A stretch of DNA of 64,000 nucleotides from Streptomyces sp. SCSIO 30461 (GTDB lineage: Bacteria; Actinomycetota; Actinomycetes; Streptomycetales; Streptomycetaceae), in NCBI RefSeq assembly GCF_037023745.1, contig NZ_CP146101.1, positions 2,658,001-2,722,000 on the forward strand. The letters are read 5' to 3'. Both the position numbers and the translations under genes were made by a program. Under the pieces are notes generated by a model. It had not been told where the DNA came from and did no database searches. It saw only the letters and a list, made by a program, of their open reading frames with translations. Position 1 is the stretch's first letter. Each line of letters opens with the position of its first letter. Below are positions 60,184-64,000 of this stretch, piece after piece.

Positions 60184-61524
60184 TCAGAAGTCCCATCCGT
60201 CGTCGTCCTGGACGGGGGTGGCCTTGGTGGTGGCGAAGGACTCGCCTGCCATGCCTGCGGCCAGGGTGGTGCCGTCGGACGGGTCGATCAGCAGGAACGA
60301 TCCGGTGCGGCGGGAGTCCGCGTAGGAGTCGAGCGCGAGAGGCTCGGCGGTGCGGACCTTCACCCGGCCGATGTCGTTGGCCACCAGCCGCCCGGGCGCC
60401 GGGTGCTGGGACAGGTCGTCCAGCGTCAGCTTCGACGGGATGTCCTTGACGATCGCCTTGACCGTGCGGGTGGTGTGCTTCAGCAGCACCCGCTGACCCA
60501 CCGCCAGCGGCTGGTCGGCCACATGGCAGACGGTGGCCTCCACATCCTGGGTGGTGGCGGGGGCGTCACCGGACGGTACGACGATGTCGCCGCGCGAGAT
60601 GTCGATGTCGTCCTCCAGTAGGAGCGTCACCGACTGCGGGGTCCAGGCGACATCCACCGCCCTGCCGAGCAGGTCGATCCCGGCGATCTTCGAGGTCTGG
60701 CCCGAGGGCAGCACCGTCACACTCTCGCCGACCCGGAACGTACCCGCCGCGATCTGGCCCGCGTAGCCCCGGTAGTCGGGGTGCTCGGCGGTCTGCGGCC
60801 GGATCACGTACTGCACCGGGAATCGGGCATGGCAGGAGGTGAGGTCATGGCTGACCGGCACCGTCTCCAGGTGCTCAAGCACCGTCGGACCGCCGTACCA
60901 GTCCATGTTGGCCGACGCGTCCACCACGTTGTCACCGGCGAGTGCGGAGATGGGGATCGCCGTGATCTCCTGAACGCCCAGCTCACTCGCGTACGCCGTG
61001 AACTCCTCGGCGATGGCGGCGAAGACGGGTTCCTGGTAGCCGACCAGGTCCATCTTGTTGACGGCGAGCACGACGTGCGGCACCCGCAGCAGCGCGGCGA
61101 TGGCGGCGTGACGGCGGGTCTGCTCGACCACACCGTTGCGGGCGTCGACCAGGATCACGGTCAGTTCGGCCGTGGAGGCGCCGGTGACCATGTTCCGGGT
61201 GTACTGCACGTGTCCCGGGGTGTCCGCGAGGATGAACCGGCGCCGAGCCGTGGCGAAGTAGCGGTACGCCACGTCGATCGTGATGCCCTGCTCTCGCTCG
61301 GCCCGCAGTCCGTCGGTCAGCAGCGCCAGGTCAGGCGCTTCCTGGCCCCGGGAGCGGGAGGCGTGCTCGACGGCCTCCAGCTGGTCTGCCAGCACCGACT
61401 TGGAGTCGTGCAGCAGTCGTCCCACCAGTGTGGACTTGCCGTCGTCGACGGATCCGGCGGTGGCGAAGCGCAACAGGGTGGTGGCCGACAGCTCCTCGGC
61501 CAGTTGCTTGGTGGGGCTGGTCAT
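60184..61524 (-). CDS. cysN: Sulfate adenylyltransferase subunit 1 CysN
   Basis: A 446-residue EF-Tu-like GTPase that drives APS formation by CysD. G1 AGSVDDGKSTLVGRL, G3 DTPGHVQYTRN and G4 NKMD are all present, and the C-terminal beta-barrel domains follow. It lacks a fused CysC domain, which is encoded separately two genes upstream. ATG 61524, two bases after the cysD stop, so the two subunits are coupled. Confidence 0.96.
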   Translation of the reverse strand: MTSPTKQLAEELSATTLLRFATAGSVDDGKSTLVGRLLHDSKSVLADQLEAVEHASRSRGQEAPDLALLTDGLRAEREQGITIDVAYRYFATARRRFILADTPGHVQYTRNMVTGASTAELTVILVDARNGVVEQTRRHAAIAALLRVPHVVLAVNKMDLVGYQEPVFAAIAEEFTAYASELGVQEITAIPISALAGDNVVDASANMDWYGGPTVLEHLETVPVSHDLTSCHARFPVQYVIRPQTAEHPDYRGYAGQIAAGTFRVGESVTVLPSGQTSKIAGIDLLGRAVDVAWTPQSVTLLLEDDIDISRGDIVVPSGDAPATTQDVEATVCHVADQPLAVGQRVLLKHTTRTVKAIVKDIPSKLTLDDLSQHPAPGRLVANDIGRVKVRTAEPLALDSYADSRRTGSFLLIDPSDGTTLAAGMAGESFATTKATPVQDDDGWDF

Positions 61525-61526
61525 CT

Positions 61527-62465
61527 CTAGAAGTACCCTTCGCGCTTGCGGTCTTCCATCGCGGCCTCGGACAGCTTGTCGTCGGCGCGGGTGGCACCCC
61601 GTTCGGTGAGCCGGGAAGCGGCGATCTCGGTGATCACGGCGTCCAGGGTGGCGGCGTCCGAGTCGACCGCGCCGGTGCAGGACATGTCGCCGACGGTGCG
61701 GTAGCGGATCAGCCGCTTCTCCACCGTCTCGTCGTCCTTGGGGCCGCCCCACTCGCCCGCGGTCAGCCACATGCCGCCCCGTGCGAAGACCTCGCGCTCG
61801 TGCGCGAAGTAGATCTCGGGCAGCTCGATCCCCTCACGGGCGATGTACTGCCATACGTCCAGCTCGGTCCAGTTGGACAGCGGGAACACACGGACATGCT
61901 CACCGGGCGCGTGCCGGCCGTTGTAGAGCTGCCACAGCTCGGGCCGCTGACGGCGCGGGTCCCACTGGGAGAACTCGTCCCGCAGCGAGAACACCCGCTC
62001 CTTGGCCCTGGCCTTCTCCTCGTCACGCCGCCCGCCACCGAACACGGCGTCGAAGCGGTGCTGCTGGATGGCCTCGGTCAGCGGCACGGTCTGGAGCGGA
62101 TTGCGTGTGCCGTCGGGGCGCTCGCGAAGCTTGCCCGCGTCGATGTAGTCCTGCACGGAGGCGACGTGGAGCCGCAGACCGTGTCGGGCGACCGTGCGGT
62201 CGCGGTACTCGATGACCTCGGGGAAGTTGTGCCCGGTGTCCACGTGCAGCAGCGAGAACGGGACCGCGGCGGGCGCGAACGCCTTCAGCGCCAGATGCAG
62301 CATCACGATGGAGTCCTTGCCGCCGGAGAAGAGGATCACCGGCCGCTCGAACTCACCCGCCACCTCGCGGAAGATGTGCACCCCCTCGGACTCCAGAGCG
62401 TCCAGATGCGTCAGCGCGTACGGGCTGCCGGTGGCACCGCTCGCGATGTCGACACTCGTGGTCAT
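61527..62465 (-). CDS. cysD: Sulfate adenylyltransferase subunit 2 CysD
   Basis: A 312-residue ATP-PPi synthetase of the PP-loop type (ILFSGGKDSIVMLHLA near residue 43) that forms adenylylsulfate from ATP and sulfate. HVDTGHNFPEVIEYRD and the C-terminal AAMEDRKREGYF are characteristic of CysD. Its ATG overlaps the cysC stop by four bases (ATGA). Confidence 0.96.
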   Translation of the reverse strand: MTTSVDIASGATGSPYALTHLDALESEGVHIFREVAGEFERPVILFSGGKDSIVMLHLALKAFAPAAVPFSLLHVDTGHNFPEVIEYRDRTVARHGLRLHVASVQDYIDAGKLRERPDGTRNPLQTVPLTEAIQQHRFDAVFGGGRRDEEKARAKERVFSLRDEFSQWDPRRQRPELWQLYNGRHAPGEHVRVFPLSNWTELDVWQYIAREGIELPEIYFAHEREVFARGGMWLTAGEWGGPKDDETVEKRLIRYRTVGDMSCTGAVDSDAATLDAVITEIAASRLTERGATRADDKLSEAAMEDRKREGYF

Positions 62466-62995
62466 GCCAGTCCCTTCTCGGTCAGCAGTGCGTAGAGCGC
62501 CGCGGCGGATTCCTCGACCGTCTGGGTGTGCGACTCGATCCGCAGGTCCGGGGACTCCGGCGCCTCGTACGGGTCGTCCACCCCGGTGAGACCACTGATC
62601 TCACCCGCCGCCTGCTTGGCGTACAGGCCCTTCACGTCGCGTACCGAGCACACCTCCACCGGAGTCGCGACATGCACCTCGACATAGGGCGTGCCCTCGG
62701 CGTCGTGGCGCTTGCGGACGGACTCGCGGCTGTCGGCGTACGGAGCGATCACCGGCACCAGGACCTGCACACCGTTCGACGCGAGGAGCTCGGCGACAAA
62801 GCCGATGCGCTGCACGTTGGTGTGCCGGTCCTCGCGGTTGAAGCCCAGGCCCGCGGAGAGGAACTCGCGGATCTCGTCGCCGTCGAGCACCTCGACACAT
62901 CGCCCGTCCGCGCGCAGCCGGTCCGCCAGCGCGAACGCGATCGTGGTCTTGCCCGCGCTCGGCAGCCCGGTGAGCCAGATGGTGGCCCCAGTCAC
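62462..62995 (-). CDS. cysC: Adenylylsulfate kinase CysC
   Basis: A 177-residue kinase that phosphorylates APS to PAPS. P-loop GLPSAGKTT and the motif LDGDEIREF, plus GFNREDRHTN and PYVEVHV, are typical. I start at the GTG at 62995, which has AGGAGA six bases upstream. An ATG at 63046 overlapping the cysH stop (TGATG) would add 17 Thr/Asp-rich residues and lacks a binding site. Since cysH in this operon encodes a 4Fe-4S APS reductase, PAPS is not required for reduction and CysC probably serves sulfation. Confidence 0.93.
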   Translation of the reverse strand: MTGATIWLTGLPSAGKTTIAFALADRLRADGRCVEVLDGDEIREFLSAGLGFNREDRHTNVQRIGFVAELLASNGVQVLVPVIAPYADSRESVRKRHDAEGTPYVEVHVATPVEVCSVRDVKGLYAKQAAGEISGLTGVDDPYEAPESPDLRIESHTQTVEESAAALYALLTEKGLA

Positions 62996-63045
62996 GTGCT
63001 TCTCCTGTTGGTCGTCGGCCGTCGTTGTCGTTCCGGTCGCATTCA

Positions 63046-63756
63046 TCAGCCGTGCAGCCCGCACTCGGTCTTGCCGCGGCCCGCCCAGCGGCCGGCCCTG
63101 GCGTCCTCGCCCTCCAGTACGCGGCGGGTGCAGGGGGCGCAGCCGACGGAGGCGTAACCGTCCATCAGCAGCGGGTTGGTGAGGACCCCGTGCTCGGCGA
63201 CATAAGCGTCCACGTCGTCCTGTGTCCAGCGGGCGATGGGGGACACCTTCACCTTGCGGCGCCTCTCGTCCCAGCCGACGACCGGGGTGTTCGCCCGGGT
63301 CGGGGACTCGTCCCGGCGCAGTCCGGTCGCCCACGCGTCGTATCCGGTCAGGCCCTCCTCAAGCGGCTTGACCTTGCGCAGCGCACAGCACAGGTCGGGG
63401 TCGCGGTCGTGCAGCCGCGGGCCGTGCTCCGCGTCCTGCTCGGCCACCGTCAGGCGCGGGGTGAGGGTGATGACGTTGACGTCCATCACGGCGGCCACGG
63501 CGTCCCGGGTACCGATGGTCTCCTCGAAGTGGTAGCCGGTGTCCAGGAAGACCACATCGACTCCGGGCCTGGCCCGCGCGGCGAGATGCGCGACGACCGC
63601 GTCCTCCATGGAGGAGGTGACGCAGAAGCGCGGACCGAAGGTCTCCGCCGCCCAGGTCAGGATCTCCGGGGCGGAGGCGTCTTCGAGGTCCCGGCCGGCC
63701 TGCTCGGCGATGGCCTTGAGCTCTTCCTCGGTGCCGACCGTCTCGGCCGTCGTCAT
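63046..63756 (-). CDS. cysH: APS reductase CysH (4Fe-4S type)
   Basis: A 236-residue thiol-dependent reductase releasing sulfite from adenylylsulfate. Iron-sulfur ligands are Cys123-Cys124 (DLCCAL) and Cys206/Cys209 (GCAPC), and the catalytic Cys232 is in ECGLHG at the C terminus. The paired-cysteine set marks an APS rather than PAPS reductase. Start ATG 63756 overlaps the upstream stop by four bases (ATGA), with GGAGGGGA before it. Confidence 0.95.
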   Translation of the reverse strand: MTTAETVGTEEELKAIAEQAGRDLEDASAPEILTWAAETFGPRFCVTSSMEDAVVAHLAARARPGVDVVFLDTGYHFEETIGTRDAVAAVMDVNVITLTPRLTVAEQDAEHGPRLHDRDPDLCCALRKVKPLEEGLTGYDAWATGLRRDESPTRANTPVVGWDERRRKVKVSPIARWTQDDVDAYVAEHGVLTNPLLMDGYASVGCAPCTRRVLEGEDARAGRWAGRGKTECGLHG

Positions 63757-63980
63757 ATCCCGTCCCCTCCCGTGTGGTCCGCCCGGGTCTGCCGCACGCC
63801 CCGGGCGAGCAGCCCGAGGAACTTCAGCCGGAAGGCCCGGTTGCATGCCGCGCACTCCCAGGCTCCTCCCCCGTGACCTCCGCTTCGCTTCGTGTGGGGG
63901 GACCCCCCTCCCTCCTCGCTCGGACGCAGGTCCTCGTCACCGCAGTAGGGGCAGTAGAAGGGGGCGGCGCGCTCGCTCAT
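63753..63980 (-). CDS. Small zinc-ribbon protein upstream of cysH
   Basis: A 75-residue protein with two Cys pairs, CPYC near residue 10 and CAAC near residue 43, forming a zinc ribbon, then FRLKFLGLLARGV. Similar small genes between sulfite reductase and cysH are common in streptomycetes, with unknown role. The region between the Cys pairs (about residues 21-40) is unusually Gly/Ser/His-rich and its DNA contains a hairpin-like GGGGGGACCCCCC segment near 63900, suggesting an in-frame repeat insertion. GAGGAGG precedes the ATG. Start of the visible operon; the upstream gene lies beyond the window. Confidence 0.7.
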   Translation of the reverse strand: MSERAAPFYCPYCGDEDLRPSEEGGGSPHTKRSGGHGGGAWECAACNRAFRLKFLGLLARGVRQTRADHTGGDGI

Positions 63981-64000
63981 GAGAGGGCCTCCTCGCCGGC

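Noticed and set aside
56275..63980. Sulfur operon as a novel system
   Set aside because: Gene content and order are the usual streptomycete assimilatory sulfate and transporter set; only the leader peptide and the zinc-ribbon insertion are worth attention.

Overview
The window is a high-GC actinobacterial chromosome segment and almost certainly comes from a Streptomyces. Third codon positions are nearly all G/C, GTG and TTG starts are common, ribosome binding sites are strong AGGAGG-like, and many genes belong to typical Streptomyces families (DUF3000, SAV2148-type HEPN, DUF4349, RDD, TIGR04222 plus DUF692). No rRNA, tRNA or CRISPR array was recognised. Most of it reads as conserved core, with local decay and insertion scars at about 2 kb, 20 kb, 25 kb and 43.5-46 kb.

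Layout. 0-7.2 kb is a haem neighbourhood: hemE, the coproporphyrinogen oxidase cgoX (hemG/hemY) and the coproheme decarboxylase chdC (hemQ), which together mark the coproporphyrin-dependent haem route. A flavin disulfide reductase and a DUF4349 lipoprotein lie between them, and a deleted acyltransferase pseudogene follows hemE. 7.3-13.3 kb is read leftward. It holds a secreted tripeptidyl-aminopeptidase-like hydrolase, a membrane protein with a Cys/Gly/Ser-only tail, its coupled upstream neighbour (a DUF692/MNIO enzyme), a DUF4142 protein and a Pth2-like protein. 13.5-25.6 kb is mixed housekeeping: a secreted S1 protease, OsmC, ZapE, a RibD-like reductase, murC, msrB, a second secreted hydrolase, RDD, VOC, a kinase, a conserved hypothetical and a damaged GNAT gene.

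25.7-48.2 kb is a carbohydrate region. It carries treZ, treY and a GlgX/TreX-type debranching enzyme (all leftward), and rightward a GH1 beta-glucosidase, DUF1707-FHA and a double universal stress protein. A tightly coupled set follows: transketolase, glucose-6-phosphate isomerase, short-type 6-phosphogluconate dehydrogenase and glucose-6-phosphate dehydrogenase, then a beta-phosphoglucomutase-like HAD overlapping a GH65 disaccharide phosphorylase. Together these could convert maltodextrin to trehalose, break disaccharide into glucose plus beta-glucose-1-phosphate, and pass glucose-6-phosphate into the pentose phosphate pathway. Inside this region (43.5-46 kb) a MITE-like element with perfect 20-bp inverted ends sits directly against an intact IS1182-type element. 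Both lie beside the remains of a beta-propeller surface-protein gene.

48.2-56.2 kb holds a HEPN/DUF5919 protein, a DnaQ-like exonuclease, an APH-like kinase, a subtilisin-like secreted protease behind a long AT-richer leader, DUF1697, a small DUF4236 protein and a mycothiol-type thioredoxin-fold protein. 56.3-64 kb is a leftward assimilatory sulfur operon: a zinc-ribbon protein, cysH, cysC, cysD, cysN, a possible leader peptide, a sulfonate/sulfate ABC transporter (binding protein, ATPase, permease) and a sirohydrochlorin chelatase.

The best candidate for an undescribed system is the DUF692/MNIO enzyme with its coupled membrane protein, whose 66-residue tail contains eight cysteines among Gly and Ser (9137-11522). 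It looks like a post-translational modification enzyme encoded with its membrane-anchored substrate.
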